A DNA stretch of 64,000 nt from Allium sativum (lineage: Eukaryota; Streptophyta; Magnoliopsida; Asparagales; Amaryllidaceae): positions 755,295,603 to 755,359,602 of the forward strand of contig CM060922.1 of NCBI GenBank assembly GCA_030737875.1, given 5' to 3'. The position numbers and the translations under genes were made by a program. Below the pieces are notes generated by a model, which was not told the DNA's origin, ran no database searches, and saw only the letters and a program-made list of their open reading frames with translations. Each line of letters begins with the position of its first letter. Position 1 is the first letter of the stretch. Shown here one piece after another: positions 23,624 to 35,471 of this stretch.

Positions 23624-24128
23624 TTGATTTGTTTAATTACTCTAAAAACATATGGGGCGATTGCATTTAGACTATATTGATTGGAACTTGTAAATATTAC
23701 GACATATGGTGTGATTTAGTTTAGATTGGTTTGTATATATATTAGGCAAACATATGTAATAATGATACTTGATTTGGTTTAATCATCATATTAAGTAGTA
23801 TTCTCTTTAGTTTATTTGATTAGAATTAGTTAACAGATTAAGGGGTGGTATTGTTTAAGGACAGTTACTTATATTCTATTCATAGTATTATTCAATTTAG
23901 GAGGAGTATTTTTAGGAATATTACTTAGATTCTACAATTGTTTAACTTAGGGGAAGTATCTTTAATCTTTCTTTTTAGATAATGCCAAAGGGGGAGAAAT
24001 TATAAAATATATGCATGGTTTTACAGAATTCTTATAGGCAGGGGGGTATAAGAGGATCATCATCAAATAGGTATATACAGGTATGATATTTTATAAACTA
24101 AGGTTGTTATCATCAAAAAGGGGGAGAT
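23624..24128 (+). other. 3' untranslated region with polypurine tracts
   Basis: No gene. It contains an internal purine tract AAAGGGGGAGAAA near 23997-24009 and the terminal AAAAAGGGGGAGATT directly before the LTR. Multiple purine tracts are a known Sirevirus habit. Confidence 0.65.
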
Positions 24129-25546
24129 TGTTAGAGAATGGAGTTTTGATGACAACAACCATATTTCAATTATCATTGATTATAAAATATATACTAACAT
24201 CTTTATCTAGAATATATATGTACACACACATATGCAGGATTTGTATACAGGAATTAATACCGAAGACTGTACAGTTTAAGAGCTTTTAGAGATTCAGAAT
24301 TCAGAGTAGATTCAAGACTCATGAGTAATCAAGATGTCAAGATGTCAAAAGTTCAAGATTAATATAATTATAGAGTCTAGATTTTGCAAGACTCTAAATA
24401 GCACTCCAGTTTCAAATCCAAATTCAAATTATGATTTTTTTAATTCTTCTCTCAGTCTTCTCTATTTTTGTTTTTCTCAATTCTCTTTTTTTTCTATTTT
24501 ATTCTCAGTCCCCACTATTTTATTTTTATATTTTTATTCTTCTTTGTTTTACAAACTTAAGTTTTTATATATACTTTATTTATATTTTATATTTAAAACC
24601 TTAAAATTTTATAAATATATTTATATAGTTTAAAAATATGTTTTCACATGTTTTTCTATCATATAATATTGATTTACAACATTAGAATTTTATTCCAGAA
24701 TTTCCAGAATTAGTTTTATAACAAAACACTTGAAAATGCTTTGAAAATCTATTTTGTACATAGATATGTCGGCATAGCATAATATGTATGTCGACATATA
24801 ACAGCTAGTTTTTTAATTTTGAAGGGAAGTGTCTTTTCACTATTTGAAACGTTACAGAAACGTTGCAACCCTTCTTTCTCTATAAAAAAGGCCAAAACCA
24901 AATTTTCTAATATCTCTTCTTCTCCATCTTCATCCCCTTTTATCCTACCATTATTCTTATTCATTTTTATGGTTTTCACACTTATACTCTGTCGAATTCA
25001 CTTCTGAATTGATCTAACTTCTTCTCTCTACATTCTATACTCTCTGAATCAAGTGCTATTGAAGAGTTATAGGGCTGTTTTGCAATTGTTGGGATTGAAA
25101 GATCTAATTTGTAAGTCAAGAGTAAACGGTTTTATCCTTGAATCCGTGAAATCAAGGTTTAGGAGTCGGTGTGCCCTTGTTGAGCCGTGAAATCAAGGAA
25201 TAGGAGTCAGTGTCTCCTTGTTGAGCCGTGAAATCAAGGAGGGTGTATATGGCTATTTGAAAATTGTAATAAAAATCTGCATAATCCAGCGTTGTGCGGG
25301 ACTGGACATAGGAGTGATCCGAACCAGTATAAAATCCGGTGTGTTCTTTCCTTTTCTGCATTTTCCTTTATTTCTGTTTTTTTTTTTTTGCATTTGTGTT
25401 TGAATTGGAGCATTTGATTGTGTTTGTGTTGTTTGATTCGCTCCATAATTCTATTTAGATTTAAGTTTTGTTTAAAATTCTTACAAACACTATTCACCCC
25501 CCTAGTGTTTGCTTTGCCTTAACGATCCTTTCCACACTCCCTAACA
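24129..25546 (+). repeat. 3' LTR of pol-less Sirevirus-like element
   Basis: Starts TGTTAGAGAATGG and ends CTCCCTAACA. It contains the palindrome pair TATGTCGGCATA (24765) and TATGTCGACATA (24787), TATA box CTATAAAAAA (24880-24889) and the 41-bp tandem repeat near 25145-25245. Differences from the 5' LTR are scattered substitutions and small indels, so the element is moderately old. Confidence 0.88.
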
Positions 25547-26585
25547 TGAAACCCTTCTACGTTTGTTCACCTGCGCGCCTTACTCCCCTGAACTTCCCTT
25601 AACCATCGAGATGACAAAACTCCCTTTCAAAGCACTAGTCTGTCTCAGCCCTATTCACAGTTTTTCGAGATCGAGATCCTGAAACCCTCCGCTTGTAACA
25701 ACGGCATGGTGACTCCACTTGTTCAAAGGCTGACCCCAAGCGAGTTACGAATTTAGGAATTTTAGAATAAATTTTGGATTTTATTTGATTTCGAACAGAA
25801 GATATAGAAGCTGTGATTTTTTGAAGTACGGTTTCGATCTTATAGATCAAAGAGGGAAGTGATTTTCGATTTCTAGTTCTGTTCGAATAGAAAAGGGGAA
25901 GGATCAGCTTGTGATTTCAAAAGAAAGTGGTGTGATGGCCATTTTTATTTCTCTGGTCAAATTATATTGTTCGCAAGAAAGAAGAAAGTAATAGAGTGGT
26001 CATCGCGATTTTATAGGAGAACGATGGCTTAGGTATTAAGAAATTGAATTTAAAAATCTTTTAATTTAATTCGATTAGACGTAAAGAGATTTTTATTCTT
26101 TTTAGATGGATATCGATTTGATTTCGAACCTATCCATAATCAAATATCTCGGGGTCCATTAATTTAAATCGTGAACCGCTATTTTAGCGTATAAACCGAC
26201 ATTTAAGTGTAATAACGATATTCTGAGCTCAATATAATATATTCTGAAATTTAATTTGAATGTATATATATAGAATAACCATAATAAATTAATATAATAT
26301 AATTTAAATTTAGAAATAAATCAAATTCTCGATAATAAATTATTATTATTATCATCGTTTATAGTCAAATAAAATTCCTATTTATTATCTGAATTATTTG
26401 ATTCAGTTTTTAACTTTGATTTCAATTATATTTCGTATTACGATAATTTAATATATTCGATATTAAATCGAAATTTATTTTTAATTTGATAAATTAATAT
26501 AAAAATTCATTTATATTATCAACTCAATATTTAAAAAGATATTAAATATTTAAAATAAATGGATCAAAAAATCCGGGTTGTTACA
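25547..26585 (+). repeat. Right part of an older LTR-like sequence
   Basis: Continues 7020-7523 across the Sirevirus-like insertion and ends CCGGGTTGTTACA at 26585, an LTR-type 3' terminus. I see no coding sequence. The left terminus would lie beyond the Tekay-like insertion and outside the window, so identity as an LTR is inference. Confidence 0.4.
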
Positions 26586-27390
26586 GTAAACTTATACACA
26601 TACATATATATTTTGATTAAAACAAATGTTTGTAATCGCTTGCCTCTTTTGTTTTTGTTTTTAAAGTTAAGTTGCTTATGTGAAGCCAAAATGATATTTT
26701 ACATCAAATGTCTTTACTAGTTACTCTATGTAACTTTATGTACATGATTATTAAATTATGTTCTTAAATGCAATAAAAAGTGTTTAAACAACACATACTT
26801 GATTACGTATATATACATATGAATATGACAAGCATATGATAATAAAAAAAAGTTACTCTAATGTAAATGAGTTAAATCTTACTAATGTTATAAAATAAAT
26901 GTATATCTAGTATTTAATTTTCCTTTTTATTTGCTCGCTTAAGTAATCTATTTTTAATTGAGTTTAAAAGCTATTAAAAACACGACAAAATGATAAAATA
27001 TTAACTACTTGTTTTATATAGATATACATTAATTTTTAAATCATCAAGAAATATATTTATTTAGAATTTTCTTGATATATTCCCAAATATATAAATCTTA
27101 ATTTATTTAATTAAATTAAATTATCAGTATAATCTATACATTATAGATTATAAAACTAGTCCAAAAACTGGGTTGTTACACTTATGTATGTTGTGCATAT
27201 TTGAATGTGTATGTATCTTGTTGATCTTTGAATGTGTACATATTTTGTAGTTGTTTAATATGTTATGTTAAGAAGTGCATGTGTTTGTGTATTACGTTGT
27301 TGTAAGTCTAGAATATTATGATACAAATTAGGAACAAATGATGGCAAAAAAGGCTATAGAATATTATTTTTATTTGTAGCATTTAAAAAT
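26586..27390. other. AT-rich stretch without a gene
   Basis: No gene. A second LTR-type terminus CTGGGTTGTTACA ends at 27180, but I could not find its start or a target duplication. Confidence 0.5.
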
Positions 27391-27687
27391 CACTACAAAT
27401 CAATGGCAAAAGTAAGCTGGAACATTTGCGGTGGCGTTCACTAAACGCCATTAAAAAAATCGTAGTGAAGAAACCTTTTCAGTGGCGTTTTATAGACGCT
27501 GCAGAAAAAACATTCGTAATGTTTAAAAAACGCTATTAAATAAATAAATTTAGTGGCATTTATAAAATGTGCAACTAATACTCAATGATTTTTAGTGGCA
27601 TGTTTTCTCGTAACGATTATCGCAATACCGCCAAAAATGCTTAGTGATGGTTTTTGGGCGCTACAAAAAATCATTTTTCTTGTAGTG
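27391..27687. mobile_element. CACTA-like non-autonomous element or end fragment
   Basis: Left end CACTACAAATC and right end TTCTTGTAGTG give an 8-bp CACTACAA inverted terminus. Between them are many short subterminal repeats in both orientations around GTGGCGTTT / AACGCCA, typical of CACTA (Spm/En) ends. The expected 3-bp target duplication does not match (AAT left, GCA right), so the left end may be rearranged. The right end interrupts the minus-strand Sirevirus-like LTR. Confidence 0.5.
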
Positions 27688-28138
27688 GCAAATAGAATGT
27701 AGAACTATTTAAAAAAAAGTATAAGGAAATTGCCAAAATCATAGTAGAAATTGAAGAATTAAGGTACAAACAAAAAGGGTTGGAAATCAAGAAAAGATAT
27801 TTTAAAAATATCATTTTGAAAAGAAGGCCTATTTGAAAAAGTGATCAATCTTATCAGAATTTGAACATATATGCTATGACTTTAAATTATCTAGAACATC
27901 TTGAAATCTTAAATTCTTTGATACTCATGACTCTTCATTCTCTTACTCTTGAATCTCTATGCCTGCATCATCATCCTGAATCTTGATCTAATATCGTACG
28001 ATCTTCATTATAAATACCTATCTATATCCTGCACTATGTAACACAAATATCTAGATAAATATTAGTAACATTAGTATTTATATTTTATATTATTTTATAC
28101 GGTTGTTTTCATCAAAACCATTGTTCATGGTACTGACA
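27688..28138 (-). repeat. 3' LTR piece (U3 side) of minus Sirevirus-like element
   Basis: Matches 35880-36293. Its U3 start is at 28138, next to a minus-strand purine tract AAAAGAAGGGAGAT. It is cut at 27688 by the CACTA-like end. Confidence 0.7.
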
Positions 28139-28267
28139 ATCTCCCTTCTTTTATGTTGAAAACCTTGCTTATAAAATATAATCTAACCCTCTCAAATTTT
28201 AACTCTCGCTTAATTCACCTCCATATATCCAATTTTATATTTTTCTCCTTTTGTTATCAATAAGAAC

Positions 28268-28392
28268 TAGTGATTCTAATCCTATTTCTAATCCTAATTC
28301 AAAATCAAATACTAACTCTAATGTTTATTCTAATACTGGCTCTAATGATAATTCTAAAACTGACTCTAATGCTAATGCTAAAACTAACTCCC
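28268..28392. repeat. Degenerate CTAATN hexamer array
   Basis: Runs of TCTAAT, GCTAAT, CCTAAT and ACTAAC in six-base register for about 120 bp. No gene spans it. Confidence 0.7.
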
Positions 28393-28667
28393 CGTGAATA
28401 GCATACTACAAATTAAGTATGATGATTATGTAATGAAAATGATGCGAATGGTTTGTAAGAAATGATAAGCGGAACATAAATCATTAATGGTAACTAAACC
28501 AAACTATATATTCATTTACAGCAGTCCAAAGTGATTTATTTATGTAAGCTAAGAATTAAGATTGTATAATCATATATAACAAAAGACATAACTATCAAAC
28601 GTGTGTATTTAACGATTAAAGACTTGTGAATCAAATAGTATGGGTGAATTAAAAAGAAATTCCCTTT

Positions 28668-28998
28668 CTATTCGAAAAGTTTTCCATCTTGATTGTAACA
28701 TATTTCTCCTACACATTGTACTTCATTTTCTTCTTTGACCTTTTCCATATGCTTCTCTTCTTCTTCTTCTTCATCTTTTTCCTCTTTTTCTTCTTCCTCT
28801 TCGCTTTTCTAAAAAGGATTATGAATGGCCATATTTATAGATTCATCATTTATGATTATTTGATTTTCAATATTGTTCTTAAGTTTTTCTGCAATTTTCG
28901 AATGATTTTTTTATCTTGTTCTTGTTTTTTGTCCATTCGAATTTGCATGACTTGTGTTCCAGTCAGCAATTCAAGAGTATTATTCGTATCTCCTTCCA
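28668..28998 (-). pseudogene. Small accessory ORF relic before 3' LTR
   Basis: Minus-strand ATG at 28998 opens a frame with LTGTQVMQIRMDKKQEQDKK, stopping after 47 codons. A one-base shift continues through one more stop into a long acidic Glu/Lys tract (28730-28810) and ends at TAG 28668-28670 after a Cys-containing tail. The QIRM-K-QE core, the acidic C-terminal half and the distance to the 3' LTR (about 530 bp) match the intact ORF at 23318-23623. It is frameshifted, so probably not functional here. Confidence 0.5.
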
Positions 28999-29165
28999 TT
29001 TTGTTGATTCTTTCCAAGGTAATGTGTTAAAATGGCCCTTAGATAGGAAATAGTAAGGAAAAGGTAATTTTCGTTAACATTTGATGTGGAGGCTATTATT
29101 TTATGTTTTCAGAAGTTTAAGGCAGTGAAAAAGCAGTGAAATGAAGAAGGAATTCAAAGTCGTAT

Positions 29166-29246
29166 GTTTATATAACCACCAAGAGGTTTCAAAGAATAAG
29201 TACTGTTGGTATATGTCGATATATATAGGGTATGTATGTCGGCATA
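29166..29246 (-). promoter_or_regulatory. Internal promoter module upstream of small ORF relic
   Basis: TATGTCGATATA (29212-29223) and TATGTCGGCATA (29235-29246) start 23 bp apart. A minus-strand TATA box GGTTATATAAAC lies at 29166-29177, and the ATG follows at 28998. Confidence 0.5.
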
Positions 29247-29489
29247 CTATAGTAAATTTTTTTATTTTGTTCTATTATTTATATTCCAGATAACAAATTT
29301 TTGATTTTATGGTTTAGATAATATATTGCCTATTTGACCTTTAGTTTTAATTACTTTGAGTGTTGTAATTTTTTATTTATATTATCTCTTTGAAATGATG
29401 TCGTACATCAATATGTTTAGTTCTAACATGATGTGTTGGACTTTTAAATAGATTTATCGCACTCATATTATAGCAGTAGATTAGTGATT

Positions 29490-30279
29490 TTGTAAAATTT
29501 AAACTAAAATATTTTAATTTTTCTTGTATGTAGATAACCTATGAACAAGATGAAGTTGTTGAGGTATATTTTAATTCTATCGTAGATAAAGTTTTTTTTT
29601 TGCTTTTTATTAAAATTGAAAAACAGAATATCTCCTAAAAAGTGATAAGTTCCACTTGTACTTTTTTGGTCGACCAATTTACAACTAGCATAATCAACAT
29701 CATTATATGAGATCAATTCGAATGAATCATTTTTCAGATAAAAAAATCCATAGTCCAATGTATTATTAATATATCTTAAGATTATTCTTGTGACTTTCAA
29801 ATGAGTTTCCTTGGTTTGAGATTGACATCTTGCATAGAGATACATACTATGCTTATATCGGGACTGCTTACGGTTATATAGAGTAGTGATCCAGTCATTC
29901 CTCTATATAATTTTTGTTCTACATCTTTTGAGTTATCTTCTTTATTTAACTTTTCATTCCTCTCTATAGGAGTTGGTTTGCTACGCATATTTGACATTCC
30001 AAATTTCTTTTGCAAAATTTTTAGAATATTTTTAATGACTTACAAATATTTCATTACCTACATTTTTTATTTGTAGACCTAGGGTGTAAGTTTATTCTTT
30101 TATATGACTCATTTCAAGTTCCTTACATTATTTCTAAGAATTATTTATTTAGTTTATCATTTGTAGATTAAAAAATGATATCATCTACATATATTGGAAT
30201 TAATTATCTGTCATTTTTATCTCTTTTAATAAATAGTGCACTATCACCTTTACCTATTTCGAATTAAGATTATAAAAAA
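29490..30279 (-). pseudogene. Copia RT C-terminal part and RNase H relic
   Basis: On the minus strand the RT catalytic YVDDIIF is readable at 30172-30192. It is followed by QKKFGMSNMRSKPTPIERNE and LYRGMTGSLLYITVSSPDIS (30015-29797), then the RNase H part HLKVTRIILRYINNTLDYGF, NDVDYASCKLVDQKSTSGTY and FLGD to 29504. These are the standard Ty1/copia blocks; STSGT-HFLG is of the type seen in Sireviruses. Frames change between blocks, so the gene is dead. Confidence 0.8.
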
Positions 30280-30281
30280 TA

Positions 30282-30575
30282 CTCCCTCCAGTTCATAATA
30301 TAAGACATTTTAGGAATTTTCACAGGAATTAAGGAAAAAATCAATTGACACTTTGGTCCATGCTTAAATTAAGTAGGTCCAACAAATTAAGTTCTCCTTT
30401 TATATACAATCTAATTATCACTTCTATTTTCATGCATAAAAAATCGTGAAGCAACCAATTAGTCTCAATCATTTATTATAGATCAAGGACATAACAGGAA
30501 TAACAAGCTTAAATATCTTATATTTTAAACTAAATCAAATAACCAAAAACATCTTATATTATGAACTGGAGGGAG
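30282..30575. mobile_element. Stowaway MITE (294 bp)
   Basis: Begins CTCCCTCCAGTTCATAATAT and ends with its inverse; the terminal inverted repeat is 24 bp with no mismatch. It is flanked by TA on both sides (30280-30281 and 30576-30577), the Tc1/mariner target duplication. It sits inside the dead RT, upstream of YVDD, and carries no gene. Confidence 0.92.
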
Positions 30576-30577
30576 TA

Positions 30578-32160
30578 AGAATTAAGTCTTTCTTACCAGG
30601 CTCCAAAGACCTATTTTAAATTATACAACACTTTCTTTAATTTGTAGACATGGATAGGTAGATTTTTATCTTCAAAAAGCCGAGGTTATTCTACATGTAC
30701 ATCTTATTTTATAAAACCATCCAAGGATGCTCTTTTAACATCTATTTGATATAATTTGAAATTATTATAATTTATGAAAGCAAGTAAGATTCTTACCGTC
30801 TCTAATATAGAAACAAGCACAAATATTTCATTAAAGTTTATACCCTCCTCTTAACAATAATCTTGTAAAACTAATCAAATTTTATTTCTTATGACTTCTC
30901 CTTGTTTATTCATTTTATTTATATACATCCTTTAGCTCTAATTATAGATTTATCCTCAGGTCTTGGGACTATTTCTGGTAAATTTATTCAATTCTTCTTA
31001 CATAGCAAGAATCCTTGAATCATCAATTAATGCTTCCTTTGGATTTTTGGGCTCAATATTAGAGAGAAAAGCAACATACTCATTTTATTTTCTTAACTTC
31101 TACTCTTAACAATTGACACAATACTTCCAGATATATTTTATAAGATGATCTTTTCGAATTCTCGTCATTTTATTATGATGTAATTCTTCTGCGTTATCAT
31201 TATTTTCATTGTTATTGAGCTCATTATTTGATAGTTTATTTGTGACATTTTTTCCCTCATGGATATTGTTATTTATTGCTTTAAAATTTTCATCAAATAT
31301 TATATGTAATGTTTCTTCGAAGGTACCAATTCTAGTGTTAAAGACTCTGTAAACTTTACTTCTATTTAAATATCCAACGAAGATTCATTTACCAAAATTT
31401 AGCATCAAATTTGTATAAATTATCTTTTGTATTTAAAATAAATCTTTTACTACCAAAAACTTAAAAATAAGACACTTTAGGGTCTTTATTGTAAAGTAAT
31501 TCATATGAGGTTTTAATTGTTACTATTTCATTAAAATTATGTTTAATAAATAATATGCTGTAGAGATATCTTCAACACATATTACTTTTGGTAAATTACT
31601 ACCATTTAACATAGTTCTAGTGCACTCTTGAATTGTTCTAATATTATGTTTCACTACTCCATTTTGCTGTTGTATTCTTGAAAAAGAAAATTTGTGGGTT
31701 ATATCTTTCTTATTACATAAGTTTTCATAATTTTTGTTTTCTAATTCTACGCTGTGATCACATCGTATTGTTTTAATTTTAATAAAAAGTTGACGTTGAA
31801 TTATTTTAACAATGTTTTTAAATTATTCAAAAGCGTTACTTTTATGTTTTAAGAAAACCATCTATGTAGACCTAGAGTAATTTTCTACTATCAAAAATAT
31901 ATATATTTATTATGATTTATAGATTGCATTTGTGAAGTACGGAAAATATATGAATGAAGAAGTTAAAGGGGTTGAGAAGTTAAAATCATATCTTTTGACT
32001 TAAATAATCTTTTTCTAATTTTTTTTATATTAGTCAAAAGAAACAAGTTATCATTTGATATTTTCGTACTTAGAATATAAGTGTTACTTTCATAATCCCT
32101 TCAAAGATAATGTTTGACTCATTATCTTCAATATGACACCTATCTTTTTTTAATTTAGTT
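30578..32160 (-). pseudogene. Copia integrase and RT N-terminal relic
   Basis: Minus-strand reading shows integrase core text (QQNGVVKHNIRTIQECTRTM, then LNGSNLPKVICVEDISTAYY) around 31530-31690. The post-integrase block GYLNRSKVYRVFNTR lies around 31330-31390, and RT text (EDKNLPIHVYKLKK-type) around 30620-30690. The order and blocks are Ty1/copia. Many stops and shifts are present. The N-terminal zinc-finger part and protease are missing at 32160. Confidence 0.75.
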
Positions 32161-32161
32161 T

Positions 32162-34132
32162 TGTAACCCGTTATTGGGTAGTTGACTAATACTTAATAAT
32201 TTGTGTAAAACCATAATAAATGATTTGAAAAGAATTTGAATGAAAAATTCCAATTTTGAAAAGATGAAAATATACTTTTATCAAAATGAACTAGTTATTA
32301 ACTAGAAAGATAATCCAACGTTTTTAAATAAATAAATTGGATTTGTGAATGGTTTTAATATAACCAAAATTTTCCAATGTACGAATTGGAATGGATTTGA
32401 ATAGAAATAATCTTCGGAACGTTTCGATATTGGATTATGTGACTATACGGATATTGTGGAGAAAATTGGAAGATAGATATATATCGTTATTCCCCATACG
32501 ATATGTGTTGGTTTCAGAATTTGATATTGAATGTAAGCCAAAATAATTTCTGTTTAGAGCCTTATATTTAATATCAAATTAGATTTTGGGTTTGTCATGA
32601 ATGGTGTCTTAAATAACACCGTTCTTAACCTCTGTGCGAAAAGAATGAATATTTCAATTAACATTATTAGAGTTTCCAATTATATTTAGTAATTGGAATA
32701 AAATGGAATGTGAATTGGGTTTATTGTGAACTGTTTTTTAACGACATCCGTTCTTTAACCCGATTAACAGTGAAATGTGATTTAGAATTTATAAATCATT
32801 TTATTAAGATTTAATGGAAATTTTGCAAAGTAAGGTTTTCCAATTTAATATATTAAATTGGAATTGAATGGAATTTGATTTGGTAATAATAGAGGTAAGC
32901 TTCTACGAAGGAAGACTGCTAATATATATATGGAATTTAAATGGCTTTGTCGTTATTCCATTTATATTATTAGTCAGATACGGAAATTGATATCGATTAT
33001 ATATTGATCTGTTTTCCGTGAAGATTCCATGGTTAATGGAATGTGATTTTGGGATTATTGTGAACAATGTTTTAAACGACATTGGTTCTTTAACCCGGTT
33101 AAAGACAGGATTACATATCTAACATTGTATTTCGAACCGTATTGTTGATCTCTACAAAATATATATTTGTTTGGTAGCGGAGAATTTATTCTCTTTCTTA
33201 ACACCCTTCTTTGAGATGTATGAGCTTATAGGTTATATACTGGCAGAAATCAGTGGTACGATGCAGATTGTCAAGTGTGGCATGTTTGATTTCCCAAAGT
33301 TAAATAATCATTAAGGAATGATTTTTGAAGATTAAAACTAATTAAGTGGAGTTTTAATGAATCTTTAATTAGATTGAAATGTGAATGCGATAATATAAAT
33401 TATCAAATTTGGGAAATGATCGAGAATGGAGTATCAGTAGTTTTACTCCAAGTGATTGTTAAATCTTTAATTAGATTTGAATGTGAAATGGTAATTAAAT
33501 TTTACCGATAACACCGTGGTGTTAGATATGGAGTATTACCAGTTTTGCTGCATGGGATGAATAGGTTGGGATGGGGAAATAAAATAAATGATTACTTCGG
33601 TAAGGCTCGATAATCCCTACTAGTTGATAAACCTTAATTTGGTTTAGAATTGACATACAAAGGAAGATTAAAGAATAAATTTAAAAGATTTTATCTTTGG
33701 TTAAACTAATAGGAACATATCCCTAAAGGTGTGAATATTTGAATAAAAGAATATTCTGAATTGGAATGAGGCGTGTGTTGTGTTTGCATAGCACTTGTTT
33801 ATGAGATACGCGAGTTATTCGGAAAGACCGGGTTTATTCCCATTCTAAATAACTGATTCGACGATGAAGACGGTGGTTGAAGACCGGAGATCTTCACATT
33901 GTTTGGATGATTACTGATGTCTTGATTGGGTTGTACACCCGAGACAAGGTAATAATTGCTGATTATCCAGACATACTTGGATATCGACGTGATATGCGAG
34001 GACCTCTCTCCTATATTGGACATATGGAACAAGGAATAAGGTGCCTCCGGTTCCATTTAGACCCAGAACGAACTTGTAAATTGATATGTGTCTGACATTG
34101 TATTCCTTTATACTGTATTCGTTGATCTCTAC

Positions 34133-34166
<34 letters not shown>

Positions 34167-35471
34167 TGGTGGAAGAGAATTTATTCTCTTGCTTAACACC
34201 CTTCTCTGAGACGTATGAGCTTAGAGGTTATATATTGGCAGAAATCAGTGGTATGGTATGGATTGACTGTGTGGCATGTCGAGTGGCATGGATCAAGGCT
34301 TTTGTTGAAAAGCAGATTCTTGTGGTTGATGATCAAAGCACGGCTTTGAATAGCATAGCTTTGTGTATAGCATTAATTCGCGAGCCTCACACCTCGGTAT
34401 GAGTCAAAACGGGATAAGGGACCCAAGGACTGCATGACGTTTCCTTCTAGCTATGGATGATGTCATGGTATGAAGCCCAGATACTTATCTATTTTTACCT
34501 GTGTGGATGATGGAATGCGAGGCGCCTCAGATATATCGGTCACAACGGGTCGATGGATAGGTCCGATAGGACTGGGAAACGTGTGTTCAGGAATTGCCAA
34601 TCCTTAAAAGTTAGGGAGGACCGGCGCGTCCGATCCCTGAGGCATTTGCTAGAGTGTCTCGAAGCCGGCGAGGAGTACATCCCTTGCCTCGACTCATGAC
34701 GGAAATCTAATTTCCGATAACATTTCAGTTTTAGTTGTAAAATCTAGTATGGCGCCATGATATATGGTAATGCCGTATATGATTGATACATTTATATTTG
34801 AAGTTGTTTTTGACACTATACACTTATAGTAATATCAAAATGATTTGTTTTAAACGTACCAAGCATGTTTGGCTATTATAAGGGAAAACTCTATCCTCCG
34901 GCTTGCGTTGCATTGTGTGATAGGACCTGAGTCTTATAATAGCTTCATTTTTCGAAAAGCATTACGCTGTTTGTTTTATGCACTGGTATTCCTGGGAGAA
35001 AACCCATTCCGTGTTATATAGCGTGGTCCCTTGATTTACTTTATTTTTGAAGTAAATATTTAATAACTGTTTTAGTCCTCACACCAGTCCTATGACTGAT
35101 ATGGAGTTTATTGTTTTAACCTAAACTCTGGGTGTCCTTATTTTCCACACGGGTAGTTAGTAGTTTTGGTTTTGCAGATTATTTCTTTTCCCATGATTTT
35201 GGATTTACATCTGGAGCTATAATCAGAAAGCTTTGTATCCGTGTATCTCTTTCAGTTATGTTATGTATTATTTTTCTACTGCTTTGTAATTTAAATCTCT
35301 GATACTTTTCTGATGTATATTATTTACTCATACTCTGTTATATTCTTGTACTCTGATGTAATTGTTGTAATAGCAATGAAATGTTCTTCTATTTGCGATC
35401 TGATTTGTCGTGTTCTCATTACAATCCGTGTTTTTTGGTCTCCTCGGAGGCTAGGAATTCGGGTCATAACA
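32162..35471 (+). repeat. LTR-like block with internal 1-kb duplication (possible solo LTR)
   Basis: The right end GAATTCGGGTCATAACA (35471) is a typical Ty3 LTR end. A candidate left end is TGTAACCCG at 32162, but the flanks (AGTTT and ATGAT) do not match, so the left border is uncertain. Inside, GAGAATTTATTCTC with about 80 following bases occurs at 33180 and 34175, and AACGACAT...TTCTTTAACCCG blocks occur near 32740 and 33095. A (TA)n tract is at 34138-34162. I see no coding domain. Confidence 0.5.

Larger units (their letters stand above)
7524..25546 (+). mobile_element. Pol-less Sirevirus-like Ty1/copia element with accessory ORFs
   Basis: LTRs at 7524-8918 and 24129-25546 share sequence from start to end. 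The primer site follows the first LTR, and AAAAAGGGGGAGATT precedes the second. Flanks CGAAA and TGAAA fit a 5-bp target duplication with one C-to-T change. Between the LTRs are a copia gag with one stop, then no protease, integrase or RT, but an FYANL-domain gene (broken by another retroelement) and a small ORF near the 3' LTR. After removing the nested insertion the element is about 6.8 kb. This fits the terminal-repeat-with-gag (TR-GAG) non-autonomous type; it would need pol in trans. Confidence 0.8.

Noticed and set aside
26586..27180. A 595-bp solo LTR ending at 27180
   Set aside because: The right end looks right (TTGTTACA), but no TG start with a matching target duplication was found.
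28730..28810. A polypyrimidine regulatory tract
   Set aside because: On the minus strand it encodes the Glu/Lys-rich tail of the small accessory ORF relic, which explains it.
34138..34162. Functional meaning of (TA)n tracts (also 21405-21437, 48021-48044, 50355-50375)
   Set aside because: Simple microsatellites in AT-rich LTRs; length differs even between the two LTRs of one element.
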